Of a stretch of 25,962 nt of DNA, positions 1 to 7,540 are shown one piece after another. Under the pieces are notes generated by a model. That model was not told the origin of the DNA. It did no database searches and saw only the letters and a program-made list of their open reading frames with translations. Every line of letters starts with the position of its first letter. The stretch's first letter is position 1. Source of the DNA: Clostridia bacterium (lineage in GTDB: Bacteria; CBDUZB01; JAGLHV01); assembly GCA_030595925.1 (NCBI GenBank), contig JAUVLC010000027.1, positions 1-25,962 of the forward strand, read 5' to 3'. Made by a program: the position numbers and the translations under genes.

Positions 1-2
1 AA

Positions 3-1706
3 TTTCCATTTGTACCACCCGTTTTTGGGGGTAAAAAAAAAAAATGCAAAAAAAATAAAAAAAATAACTGTATTACAATAAATATTTTTTTTATTCCTAT
101 GCCGGAACAGGAAAAAGTTCTTAAACCGATTAGAAAATGCATTGACAAAGTCAATTATAAAACTTTTTTATTGCACGGAATAAGTGATAGCGGAAAAACG
201 GAGGTTTATCTTCAGGCAATTGCACAAGTTTTGCAAAAGGGAAAACAGGCTTTATTTCTTGTGCCGGAAATATCCCTTACCCCGCAGGTAATTCAACAGT
301 TTTATGAACGCTTTGGGGAAGAAGTAGCAATTTGGCACAGCCATCTTTCTTTGAGGGAAAGATATGATACCTGGGAAGCAGTTTGTCGGGGTGATATTAA
401 CGTGTTGATTGGAACGCGTTCGGCAGTTTTTGCCCCCTTTCCTGATTTAGGAATAATAGTAATTGATGAAGAACACGAAACTTCTTTTAAACAGGAACAA
501 AAACCAATGTATCATACCCGGGAGGTGGCTATTTTTCGTGCCCGACGGAATAATGCAGTATTGATTTTAGGTTCTGCTACACCGTCTTTAGAATCTTATT
601 ATCGGGCTAAAGAAGGGGAATTTAGTTTAATTTGTTTAGAACACCGTATAGAAGAAAGAAAAAAACCCTTAGTGAAAATAGTGGATATGGCTAAGGAATT
701 AAGAAGAAATAACCGCAAAATTCTTTCAGGGGAACTACAGGCGGATATTTCTGAGCAAATAAAAGAATCCAGGCAGGTTATCCTTTTTATGAATCGGCGT
801 GGTTATTTTACCACTAATTTTTGTCGTAGTTGTGGTTATGTTTTGCGTTGTCCGCGGTGCAGTGTTGCTATGGTATACCATTTAAAAGAGGAGGGAATGC
901 TTTGTCATTATTGTAACCATAAGGAAAAAGAACCCTCTTTATGTCCCGAATGCGGAAGTAAATATATGCGTAAATTTGGATATGGAACGGAAAAAATAGA
1001 AGAAGTGGTAAAAAAAATGTTTCCTTCTAAAAAAATTCTTCGCCTGGATTTAGATACTGCCTATAAAAAAAATACTTATCAAAAAATGTTCTCTTTATTT
1101 AAAAAAGGTAAAATAGATATTTTAATCGGGACACAAATGATTGTTAAAGGTTTTGATTTTCCTCAGGTTACTCTGGTAGGGGTAGTACTTGCCGATACAA
1201 CCCTTTATCTTCCTTCTTTTCGTTCGGCTGAGATGACTTTTTCTTTGCTTACCCAGGTAGCCGGACGGGCAGGTAGAGGAAATATACCGGGCAAGGTAAT
1301 TATTCAAACCTATAATCCTCAGCATTATAGTATTCAGGCAGCAGGCAAACTGGATTATATCTCTTTTTATGAGCAGGAGATTAAGTTTAGAAAGAATCTT
1401 GATTATCCACCTTTTAAACATTTGATAAATTTAGTAGTCAGAGGAAAGAATGTTAATAGGGTAGAGAAAGAAATAGAAAACCTTAAATCTTCCTTGAATG
1501 TATGGATTAAGAGAGCGGGGTTAAATTTTATTATGTTGGGTCCAACGCCTGCACCTCGGGCTAAATTGTCAGGAAAATTTCGTTGGCAGATTTTAATAAA
1601 AATCGACAAAGGAGAAATGGCAAAACTTGTTTCTTTGTTGCGTCTTTACAAATGCGGAGGCGGATTATATTTAAGTATTGATGTTGACCCAATGAATGTG
1701 TTATAA
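3..1706 (+). CDS. priA: Primosomal replication restart helicase PriA (5'-partial)
   Basis: PriA is a 3'-5' superfamily-2 DNA helicase that recognises stalled forks and reloads the replisome. From the first ATG (99) the protein shows a Walker A motif GISDSGKT, the DEEH box, the eight-cysteine zinc module typical of PriA (from CRSCGYVLRCPRC to CPECG), a late helicase motif QVAGRAGRG, and the usual C-terminal end DVDPMNVL. From ATG 99 it is 535 aa, whereas full PriA is about 700-800 aa, so the N-terminal 3'-DNA-binding domain is missing. The frame has no stop between base 3 and the ATG, and the words just after the ATG (PEQEKVL) match the internal start of the PriA helicase part. I therefore treat it as running off the left edge. 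The A-rich stretch at 33-65 reads as a lysine/asparagine linker and could hold sequencing errors. Identity is certain; the 5' end is not. Confidence 0.93.
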   Translation, partial: FPFVPPVFGGKKKKCKKNKKNNCITINIFFIPMPEQEKVLKPIRKCIDKVNYKTFLLHGISDSGKTEVYLQAIAQVLQKGKQALFLVPEISLTPQVIQQFYERFGEEVAIWHSHLSLRERYDTWEAVCRGDINVLIGTRSAVFAPFPDLGIIVIDEEHETSFKQEQKPMYHTREVAIFRARRNNAVLILGSATPSLESYYRAKEGEFSLICLEHRIEERKKPLVKIVDMAKELRRNNRKILSGELQADISEQIKESRQVILFMNRRGYFTTNFCRSCGYVLRCPRCSVAMVYHLKEEGMLCHYCNHKEKEPSLCPECGSKYMRKFGYGTEKIEEVVKKMFPSKKILRLDLDTAYKKNTYQKMFSLFKKGKIDILIGTQMIVKGFDFPQVTLVGVVLADTTLYLPSFRSAEMTFSLLTQVAGRAGRGNIPGKVIIQTYNPQHYSIQAAGKLDYISFYEQEIKFRKNLDYPPFKHLINLVVRGKNVNRVEKEIENLKSSLNVWIKRAGLNFIMLGPTPAPRAKLSGKFRWQILIKIDKGEMAKLVSLLRLYKCGGGLYLSIDVDPMNVL

Positions 1707-1722
1707 AGACTAAAGACAAAAA

Positions 1723-1754
1723 ATAGTCCATAGTCGACAGTCCATAGTCCATAG
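1723..1754 (+). repeat. Left arm of 'ATAGTCCATAGTC' inverted repeat
   Basis: This 32-nt arm is built from repeated ATAGTCC/CATAGTC words. Its reverse complement recurs at 2617-2648 with two mismatches, so the pair brackets the priA-fmt spacer. The similarity continues outward on both sides through a CTAAAGAC-like tract. Confidence 0.8.
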
Positions 1755-1863
1755 TACAAAAACAGAACCGACAGTTATAAGTTATTAGTTATTAATTATA
1801 AGTTAAAGACAAAAACAAAAAGTAGTCAAACATATTCAAAAGATACCGAAAGGTAAGTCTGTT

Positions 1864-1912
1864 TGTAGTTGCTCAATGAACTTGTGCTGAGTGTAATTGA
1901 AGTATTGAGCAG
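1864..1912 (+). repeat. Half copy of GTAGTT palindromic element
   Basis: The left arm TTGTAGTT is followed by a stem GCTCAAT (1871-1877) that pairs with ATTGAGC (1904-1910). The 26-nt loop between them is the reverse complement, with one difference, of the loop in the element at 6107-6196. The right AACTAC arm is missing. Confidence 0.7.
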
Positions 1913-2337
1913 AAATGTTTGGGAGTTAGCCTGTCCGCCAGTCTGTAAGGCGGGAACGAGGAAAATAAAGGCAAAATATGTTTCTCTCTAGACGCATAAT
2001 TTTACCCTATGGGCACGCAAAAACAAGCTAAAAATGGAAAACTCGCTTTGTTCAGATAGTTCCATTTTTTTAACGCTTGTTAAAGGGTGGGCAAGCCCAC
2101 CCCTACGCGAAAAATTTGCTATATCGTTCAAAACACATTTTCCCTTCATTTTTTAGTTTGTAATTGTAGAGGTTGTTTTGCCGTTCTTTTGTTTCTCCTC
2201 CCCTTGTGAGAGGAGATTAAGAGGAGGGGGGAATAAGGCAGGAATTTAGTCTTTACCTTTGTCTATAGATTATCGACTGTCTTGTTTTCGTATTTCGAAT
2301 TTAGTATTTATTTTTTTATGTCTCTCATTCCTGAGGA

Positions 2338-2506
2338 CAGACTGTGTCACAACTCTGATTTTCAAAGCAATTGTAGTGGCGACATGAACTTGTACTGAGC
2401 TTGTCGAATGTATGATGCCCATCGGAAAAAGCATTCATTAGCCCAATACTTCGATTACACTCAGCACAAGTTCATTGGGCAACTACATTGATTGTAAGAC
2501 AGTCTG
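2338..2506 (+). repeat. Nested palindromic element, copy A
   Basis: The outer arms are CAGACTGTGTCAC (2338-2350) and GTAAGACAGTCTG (2494-2506). Inside them is the shared core with left arm AATTGTAGT and right arm GGGCAACTACATTG (AACTAC at 2481-2486). It includes the stem GCCCAAT...ATTGGGC and a loop of the CTTCGA/CTCAGCACAAGTTC kind. The left half is more diverged than in the other copies. Confidence 0.75.
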
Positions 2507-2537
2507 GGAAGCAGAAATTCAGTGGTTGTTTTTCTGT

Positions 2538-2561
2538 TTGTAGTTGCTTGATTTATCAAGC
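2538..2561 (+). repeat. Minimal GTAGTT hairpin fragment
   Basis: A TTGTAGTT arm is followed by a perfect hairpin GCTTGAT-TT-ATCAAGC (2546-2561). The position matches the GCCTCAT-TT-ATGAGGC hairpin of the other copies, but the stem sequence differs with pairing kept. The rest of the element is absent. Confidence 0.65.
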
Positions 2562-2616
2562 TTTTGTTTTAATTTAGAATTTATTCTTTGTTTTTATTTT
2601 TGTCTTTATCCGTAAT

Positions 2617-2648
2617 CTATGGACTATCGACTGTGGACTATGGACTAT
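2617..2648 (-). repeat. Right arm of 'ATAGTCCATAGTC' inverted repeat
   Basis: This is the reverse-complement partner of 1723-1754 (30 of 32 positions), ending about 50 bp before the fmt start. The flanking bases up to about 2667 continue the match to the bases just after the priA stop. Confidence 0.8.
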
Positions 2649-2700
2649 CTTGTTTTCGTCTTTAGTTTTTGTTTGATTAAAAGATTAATGGGGGGAAGTG

Positions 2701-3654
2701 ATGCGTATTATTTTTATGGGGACACCACAGGATGCAGTTCCCTTTTTGGAACTTTTATTACAAAGAGAGGAAGTTGTTGGTGTTGTTACCCGTCAGGATA
2801 AGCCTTGCGGTAGGGGGTATGTAAAAAGATTTCCTCCGGTAAAAGAATGTGCGATTAAACATAATTTATCGGTTTTTCAACCGGCGAAGATTAAAACGGA
2901 TGAGTTTTTGGAAGAGATGAAAAAACTTAAACCGGATTTAATTGTAGTGGTAGCTTATGGAAAAATATTACCTGAGCAAATTTTAGATTTATCTCCCCGG
3001 GGCTGTATAAATATCCATTTTTCCCTTTTACCTCAATATCGCGGTTCTTCCCCGGTGCAGTGGGCAATTATAAAAGGGGAAAAGATAACAGGGGTAACCT
3101 CAATGTTTATGGATAAAGGGATGGATACGGGTGAAATTATTTTGAAAAAGGAAGTAGTTATTGAGCAAAAGGATAATGTATTGTCTTTAAAAGAAAGACT
3201 TATTAAAGAGGGCTGTATTCTTTTAGAAGAGACGATTAATCTAATAAAACAGGGAAAAGTAAAAAGTATTCCTCAATCAGGACCGCCTTCTTATGCTTCT
3301 CTTTTAAGAAAAGAAGATGGTAAGATAGATTTTAAAAAAAGTGCAGATAAGATTAATAATTTAGTGCGGGGAATGGTTCCATGGCCGGGTGCATATATAC
3401 TTAATCAGGAAAAAGAAGGAACACAAAAAGTTTTAAAAATAATAGAAACAGATCTTTGTACTGTAGAGTCTGAAGTTACCTCTCCTTTTATCCCGGGTCA
3501 GATTGTAGAAATAAGAAAACCGGAAGGTGCAGTGATTAAATGCGGAGAAGGATTTTTGTTAATAAAAAAGGTTCATCCGGAAAATAAAAAAATAATGGAT
3601 TGTTACCAATATCTTCAGGGTAAAAGGTTGAAAGCAGGGGATTATTTAAAATGA
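2701..3654 (+). CDS. fmt: Methionyl-tRNA formyltransferase
   Basis: The enzyme transfers a formyl group from 10-formyl-tetrahydrofolate to initiator Met-tRNA in the cytosol. The N-terminal formyltransferase fold begins MRIIFMGTPQ. The catalytic triad is visible as N104 and H106 in GCINIHFSLLP and D142 in GMDTGEI, and the C-terminal tRNA-binding domain carries RGMVPWPGAY. The length of 317 aa is normal. I chose ATG 2701 because MRIIFMGTP is the usual Fmt start and the GGGGGAAG at 2690-2697 sits just upstream; GTG 2698 is an alternative but lies too close to that site. The stop overlaps the next start (ATGA), so the two genes are translationally coupled. In many bacteria fmt sits beside priA and def, and here it lies one repeat-filled spacer away from priA. 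Confidence 0.97.
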   Translation: MRIIFMGTPQDAVPFLELLLQREEVVGVVTRQDKPCGRGYVKRFPPVKECAIKHNLSVFQPAKIKTDEFLEEMKKLKPDLIVVVAYGKILPEQILDLSPRGCINIHFSLLPQYRGSSPVQWAIIKGEKITGVTSMFMDKGMDTGEIILKKEVVIEQKDNVLSLKERLIKEGCILLEETINLIKQGKVKSIPQSGPPSYASLLRKEDGKIDFKKSADKINNLVRGMVPWPGAYILNQEKEGTQKVLKIIETDLCTVESEVTSPFIPGQIVEIRKPEGAVIKCGEGFLLIKKVHPENKKIMDCYQYLQGKRLKAGDYLK

Positions 3655-5207
3655 ATAAAAATATAGAACTAAATGAAGAATTTTTGAAAGCACTCCATTT
3701 ACTGGAAAAAACAAGTAGAAATATGTTTATTACCGGTAAAGCAGGTACGGGAAAATCAACCTTGCTGGATTATTTCCGTAATACTACTAAAAGGAAAGTA
3801 GTGGTTCTTGCTCCTACCGGTGTTGCGGCGGTAAATATCAGGGGAGAAACAATTCATTCCTTTTTTAGGTTTAGGTTTAATGTTAATTTAGAGAAAATTA
3901 AAAAAATTAAATCTAAAAAAGCCCGTGCTATTTATTACAAAACGGACATAATCATTATTGATGAGGTTTCTATGGTAAGAGCAGATTTGCTGGATTGTGT
4001 GGATAGGTTTCTGAGGTTAAACGGAAAAACTTCCCATTTGCCGTTCGGAGGAACGCAAATGGTTTTTATCGGTGATTTATATCAACTTCCTCCGGTAGTA
4101 TTAAGTAAAGAAAAAAACATTTTTAATTCTTATTATAAAAGTTCTTATTTTTTTTCTGCTAAGGTTTTTGATGTTTTCAGAATGGAGTTTGTGGAGTTGG
4201 AGAAAATATATCGACAGAAAGACGAAAATTTCGTTAATATATTGAATAGTATTCGCAATAACACCGTTACCGAAGAATATTTAAAAATACTTAATTGCAG
4301 GGTGAAACCTTCCTTTAAGACGGAGAAGCTTAACGGGGCCGTTTATCTTACTTCTACTAATAGATTAGCTACAACCATAAATCATACCCAATTAAATGAA
4401 TTAAAATCCGAATTATTTATTTACAGGGGAGAGATTGAAGGAGAGTTTGACAAGAAACACTTACCTACTGATTATGAATTACAGGTTAAGGAAGGGGCAC
4501 AGGTTATATTGCTTAATAATGATGCTTTTGGGAGATGGGTAAACGGAACGATAGCTAAAATTGTGGGAATAAAAAAAGAAACTCAAGGGTTAGCAAATAC
4601 TATTTTGGTTAAACTTCCAGGGGGAAACATAGAAAAGGTTAATCCTTATAAGTGGGAATTATTTCATTTTGAATTTAATTCCAAAACCCAGATACTGGAA
4701 AACAAGGTTGTTGGAAAATTTGTTCAGTATCCTTTTAAATTGGCTTGGGCAATAACGATTCATAAAAGCCAGGGAAAAACTTTCGATAAAGTGATAATAG
4801 ATGTTAGCGGTGGAATTTTTGCTTATGGACAAACCTATGTTGCTTTAAGCAGGTGTACAAGTTTGGAAGGGATAACCCTTACCCATCCGATAAAAGAGAA
4901 ACACATATTTACGGATTATCGGATTGTAAATTTTATGACTGATTATCAATATAAGATTTCCGAAAAGATTTTACCTTTAAAGGAAAAAATTAAGATCATA
5001 AATCAGGCTATCCGGCAGGATAATTATCTTAAAATAACCTATCTTAAACGAAATGACGAAAAATCACAAAGAACAGTAAAACCAATTGTAGTGAATGAGA
5101 TGACTTATTTAAATAGGCCTTTTTTAGGAATGGAAGCATATTGTTTTGAAAGAAAAAACAAACGAGTTTTTAGAGTAGACAGAATATTAGAAATTAGTGA
5201 AGGATAA
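3651..5207 (+). CDS. Pif1/RecD-type DNA helicase with C-terminal WYL domain
   Basis: This is a superfamily-1B 5'-3' DNA helicase. It shows Walker A GKAGTGKST (residues 29-37), APTGVAAVNIRGETIHSFF (the Pif1-style motif Ia), Walker B with D104 E105 in IIIDEVSMV, GDLYQLPPV (141-149), ITIHKSQGKTFDKV (368-381) and YVALSRCTSLEGI (396-408). Residues about 448-516 form a WYL-type domain: LKITYLKRN, a conserved P in RTVKPIVV, and the final FRVDRILEI. WYL domains bind nucleic acid or small ligands and often regulate defence or DNA-damage functions. The helicase core is certain. The WYL call rests on pattern reading. The gene overlaps fmt by 4 bp (ATGA). It may act in replication-fork or repair processing, but the sequence does not show its specific role. 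Confidence 0.9.
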   Translation: MNKNIELNEEFLKALHLLEKTSRNMFITGKAGTGKSTLLDYFRNTTKRKVVVLAPTGVAAVNIRGETIHSFFRFRFNVNLEKIKKIKSKKARAIYYKTDIIIIDEVSMVRADLLDCVDRFLRLNGKTSHLPFGGTQMVFIGDLYQLPPVVLSKEKNIFNSYYKSSYFFSAKVFDVFRMEFVELEKIYRQKDENFVNILNSIRNNTVTEEYLKILNCRVKPSFKTEKLNGAVYLTSTNRLATTINHTQLNELKSELFIYRGEIEGEFDKKHLPTDYELQVKEGAQVILLNNDAFGRWVNGTIAKIVGIKKETQGLANTILVKLPGGNIEKVNPYKWELFHFEFNSKTQILENKVVGKFVQYPFKLAWAITIHKSQGKTFDKVIIDVSGGIFAYGQTYVALSRCTSLEGITLTHPIKEKHIFTDYRIVNFMTDYQYKISEKILPLKEKIKIINQAIRQDNYLKITYLKRNDEKSQRTVKPIVVNEMTYLNRPFLGMEAYCFERKNKRVFRVDRILEISEG

Positions 5208-5215
5208 ATATTTAT

Positions 5216-5455
5216 CTATTCTATATTCTGCCATTGATTTTCCTGTTCCGTAATTTTTTGGTTGATTTTATTGACTTTCTCTTTGGTAATATTAATCATT
5301 CCCGGATAACTGGTAGTATCAATACCTTCTTTAGCCAGTTCTTTATCGATTATCGGATTGTTTATAGAAACCTTCATCATTGTATAATACAAAAACCCAA
5401 TAATAACAACTACCAATAAAATCTCTATCAACCCAAATCCTTCTTTTCGTTTCAT
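5216..5455 (-). CDS. Small type IV prepilin-like protein
   Basis: The N-terminus MKRKEG|FGLIEILLVVVIIGF is a class-III prepilin signal: a short basic leader, Gly at the cleavage site, Phe as the first mature residue and Glu at mature position 5, followed by a hydrophobic helix of about 18 residues. The mature part is only about 70 aa with no obvious pilin head, so a minor pilin or pseudopilin is more likely than a major subunit. It converges tail-to-tail with the helicase, with only 8 bp between the stops. An in-frame ATG four codons earlier (5467) follows AAGGA with no spacing, so I prefer the ATG at 5455, about 12 nt after that AAGGA; both starts keep the same signal. No other pilus gene is in view. 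The membrane-anchor and signal call is strong, the function is inferred. Confidence 0.8.
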   Translation of the reverse strand: MKRKEGFGLIEILLVVVIIGFLYYTMMKVSINNPIIDKELAKEGIDTTSYPGMINITKEKVNKINQKITEQENQWQNIE

Positions 5456-5478
5456 ATTATTTACCATTCCTTTTTAAG

Positions 5479-5500
5479 TTCCCCCTTTGCAAAAGGGGGA
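5479..5500. repeat. CCCCCTTT-GCA-AAAGGGGG palindrome
   Basis: This perfect short hairpin-forming sequence lies directly upstream of the prepilin gene. A relative lies at 22828-22849 (TTCCCCTTT...AAAGGGGGAA). Palindromes of this kind are common dispersed repeats. It has no run of T on the side needed for a standard terminator of either flanking gene. Confidence 0.7.
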
Positions 5501-5558
5501 TAGGGGGATTTTAGAGTTCGCTACAGGGTAATTGAGTTAATCTCTCTTATTTTTTTCT

Positions 5559-5685
5559 GTGCGTGCTTGACTGTGACACAATTCCTTTTTGAGCTAATTG
5601 TAGTTGCCTCATTTATGAGGCATTATTATTATGCGTTCCGCCCAATAAATTGGGCAACTACATCAATTATAACATAGTCTGTTGA
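5559..5685 (+). repeat. Nested palindromic element, copy B
   Basis: The core GTAGTT (5600-5605) to AACTAC (5656-5661) encloses two hairpins, GCCTCAT-TT-ATGAGGC and GCCCAAT-AA-ATTGGGC. The outer arms CTTGACTGTGACACAATT and AATTATAACATAGTCTG pair imperfectly. The arrangement matches copy D. Confidence 0.75.
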
Positions 5686-5784
5686 TACGGAATCTAAAAT
5701 GTTTTTAAAATATCAATAAACCTCTGTTTCCCAGATTGTGTCTTTTGCCTGTCTAATTTCTTTGCCCAGAACGCAGCTTGAATG

Positions 5785-5871
5785 TTATTTGCTTTTTCTT
5801 CTTCGCTCAATCATTATTCTGATCGATATTAACATCATAATAATACCAAGAATTATTAATAGAGTCTGCAT
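5785..5871 (-). CDS. Possible 28-aa single-pass membrane peptide
   Basis: A short open frame reads M-Q-T-L-L-I-I-L-G-I-I-M-M-L-I-S-I and ends in a basic tail ERRRKSK. An AAGGGAAA tract lies about 10 nt before the ATG on the minus strand. The strong hydrophobic segment plus a positively charged C-terminus is the classic look of a small inner-membrane protein. It lies upstream of the prepilin on the same strand, separated by copy B of the palindromic element. It is too short to call without conservation, and AT-rich DNA readily gives hydrophobic chance frames. Confidence 0.3.
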   Translation of the reverse strand: MQTLLIILGIIMMLISIRIMIERRRKSK

Positions 5872-6548
5872 ATTTTAAATTTCCCTTTTTTTAAAATTAG
5901 GAACTAATTTGTTTTCATTTATTGTATATAAAAACAGACACAAATGCAAGAAAATCCAGGAAAAAGTAATGTCAAAATTGAGCCTGTTGTCGAACTGTAT
6001 TTCTTGTTCTTTTCTGTCATTGCTGCGAACAGACTATGTCGTAACTCTAATTTAGGTATCCGCAGGTTTTAGAGCCTGTGCCAAAACCCCCTTTTTTGCA
6101 ACAATTGTAGTTGCCTCATTTATGAGGCTCATTGACAAAATCATTCAGCAGCCCAATACTTCGATTACACTCAGCACAAGTTCATTGGGCAACTACATTG
6201 ATTATGGCACAGGCTCTTTAGCCTGCGTAATTTTCCCATCTAAAGGTTACGACTACTAATTAGAAAATTGAATTATGATACACTTTGTTCGCGGAAATGA
6301 CAACAATAGGAATTGGGTAACAGGTTCGATTTATTCTAACTAAGCATATTCATTTTTTTCTTGTTTTTTCGGAAACAATTTATTAAAATAAAATTCAGAT
6401 ATTCCTATAATTATTTTCAATAAAACTAAATAAAACAAATAAAGAATTTCGTTCCGGAACTTATACATTTATTTTAGGACAGGCATAAATAATATGTGAC
6501 AAAAAAGAATTTTGCTTTTCCATTTAAATCCGGTAAAGGATTATTTTT
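5872..6548. other. Gene-free spacer upstream of marC-family gene
   Basis: Apart from repeat copy C I see no gene here on either strand. The last 100 bases before the MarC-family gene contain a small palindrome GTTCCGGAAC near 6451 and a ribosome binding site AAAGGA at 6535-6540. No clear sigma-70 promoter pair stands out. Confidence 0.5.
6060..6446 (+). repeat. Long repeat, copy C (387 bp, pair of 10605-10990)
   Basis: This stretch is closely similar along its whole length to 10605-10990. The left part is a large palindrome: arm 6061-6082 (GCAGG..TTTAGAGCCTGTGCC) against 6206-6227 (GGCACAGGCTCTTTAGCCTGCG), enclosing the GTAGTT (6107) to AACTAC (6196) core with hairpins at 6113-6128 and 6151-6190. 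The right part, 6228-6446, is unique AT-rich DNA with no open frame. Outside this copy, two further inverted arms surround it: 6015-6030 with 6287-6302 (TGTCATTGCTGCGAAC and its complement) and 5975-5989 with 6318-6332. Confidence 0.85.
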
Positions 6549-7136
6549 ATGTTTAGAAATATTTTGTTAGCCTTTATTCCTGTATTTGTAGCAGTTGATG
6601 CCATCGGACTCTTACCTCTTTTTACTTCCTTTACTCAAGGCCTTGAAAAAAAAGAAAAAATTAAACTTATTATTCAGTCTGTTATTACTGCGATGTGTTT
6701 GGCTATAGGGTTTCTGTTTTTGGGGAAGGAAATATTTAAATTCTTAAGTATTACTTCGGGAGATTTTATGATAGCAGGGGGTATATTACTTTTTTGTCTT
6801 GCTATCATGGATATTGTAAATTCGGAGGAGAAACGCAGTATAACAACTAAAGACTTGGGAATAGTTCCTTTGGGTACTCCCCTAATTGCTGGTCCGGCAG
6901 TTTTAACTACTTCACTTATTATTGTTGAAGAATACGGATTGTATCCTACTTTGATATCTATTATAGCTAATATCTTATTAGCCGGATTGATTTTTTTATT
7001 ATCCACTTTTTTACTTAAGGTTTTTGGTAAATCAGGATCTAAAGCACTTTCAAAAATAACCAGCCTTCTGCTGGCAGCAATTGCCGTAATGATGATACGC
7101 AAAGGCATAACGCAGGTTTTGGGTATGGGGGGATAG
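6549..7136 (+). CDS. MarC family (UPF0056) integral membrane protein
   Basis: This is a 195-aa polytopic inner-membrane protein with about six hydrophobic segments. Family marks are the N-terminal IPVFVAVDAIGLLPLF, the central LGIVPLGTPLIAGPAVLTT and the C-terminal AIAVMMIRKGI. The TPLIAGPA words are the most typical. The length matches the family (about 195-220 aa). The family was once tied to multiple antibiotic resistance, but that link was not upheld and the transport or other role is unknown. The ATG at 6549 is preceded by AAAGGA with 8 nt spacing. It stands alone between two repeat-filled gaps. Confidence 0.93.
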   Translation: MFRNILLAFIPVFVAVDAIGLLPLFTSFTQGLEKKEKIKLIIQSVITAMCLAIGFLFLGKEIFKFLSITSGDFMIAGGILLFCLAIMDIVNSEEKRSITTKDLGIVPLGTPLIAGPAVLTTSLIIVEEYGLYPTLISIIANILLAGLIFLLSTFLLKVFGKSGSKALSKITSLLLAAIAVMMIRKGITQVLGMGG

Positions 7137-7263
7137 AGATTTATTCTAATATAAGATTTATATCAATGAGTTTGGGATGAGAGGTTTATTCTAAATAAAG
7201 AATGTTTATTAATGATATTATATGGTAAAAAATGAGAAAAATCTTTCTGATTTTATAAATCTT

Positions 7264-7272
7264 TGATATAAT
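7264..7272 (+). promoter_or_regulatory. Possible extended -10 promoter
   Basis: TGATATAAT fits a TGn-TATAAT extended -10. The -35 position holds only a weak TTTCTG. If used, the transcript would read through palindromic element D into the 7541-8282 operon. Confidence 0.25.
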
Positions 7273-7282
7273 AATAATAGCC

Positions 7283-7506
7283 TTCTGCAAAATGGCTTTT
7301 TTAGCCTTTATTGTCATTCCTGCGAACAGACTTGTGTCCTAACTCTGATTTTTTGCAGCAATTGTAGTTGCCTCATTTATGAGGCATCATTATTATCCGT
7401 TCCGCCCAATAAATTGGGCAACTACATCGATTATGACACAGTCTGCAAGTGCGGAATGACCCGCCTTATGGACTGGCGGACAGGCAAAACATTGTATTTT
7501 GCAGAA
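7283..7506 (+). repeat. Nested palindromic element, copy D (four shells)
   Basis: Reading inward, the paired arms are 7283-7293 with 7496-7506 (perfect 11 bp, TTCTGCAAAAT), 7313-7320 with 7453-7460 (perfect 8 bp, GTCATTCC), 7327-7338 with 7435-7445 (CAGACtTGTGTC, one bulged base), and 7364-7369 with 7420-7425 (GTAGTT). The centre holds two perfect hairpins, 7370-7385 and 7404-7419. Between the right arms lies CCGCCTTATGGACTGGCGGACAGG-like DNA (7461-7484), the inverse of a palindrome at 1931-1954. The shells look like successive insertions of small palindromes into one another. Confidence 0.85.
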
Positions 7507-7540
7507 CTCTTACAATAACGATTCAAAGGAGGATAAAATT

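Larger units (their letters stand above)
1707..2697. repeat. Gene-free spacer packed with inverted repeats
   Basis: This gap of nearly 1 kb between priA and fmt has no convincing gene on either strand. Its ends are a long inverted repeat: 1723-1754 against 2617-2648 matches at 30 of 32 positions when one arm is reverse-complemented, and a CTAAAGAC-type tail extends the match outward on both sides. Inside lie a TTTAGTCTTT/GACAAAAAC-rich layer, a CCTGTCCGCC...GGCGG palindrome near 1931-1954, a perfect hairpin at 2085-2102 (GGGTGGGC-AA-GCCCACCC), a TCTCCTC/GAGGAGA palindrome at 2194-2216, and copies of the GTAGTT...AACTAC element listed separately. No promoter or terminator can be assigned with confidence. 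Confidence 0.75.
7137..7540. other. Gene-free spacer holding element D
   Basis: This gap holds two near-direct copies of (A/G)TTTATTCTAA at about 7140 and 7188, a possible extended -10 site, and the four-shell palindromic element D. I see no coding frame before the GTG at 7541. Confidence 0.5.

Noticed and set aside
2619-2801. Open frame starting in the repeat before fmt
   Set aside because: Repeat-derived start and out of frame with fmt, which has strong catalytic motifs.
6674-7108. Minus-strand open frame of 144 codons
   Set aside because: It lies wholly inside the MarC-family gene, which has clear family motifs on the other strand.
7364-7425. tRNA-like cloverleaf in the GTAGTT element
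   Set aside because: There are two short hairpins within a stem, but no anticodon arm, T-loop or CCA-adjacent acceptor pattern.
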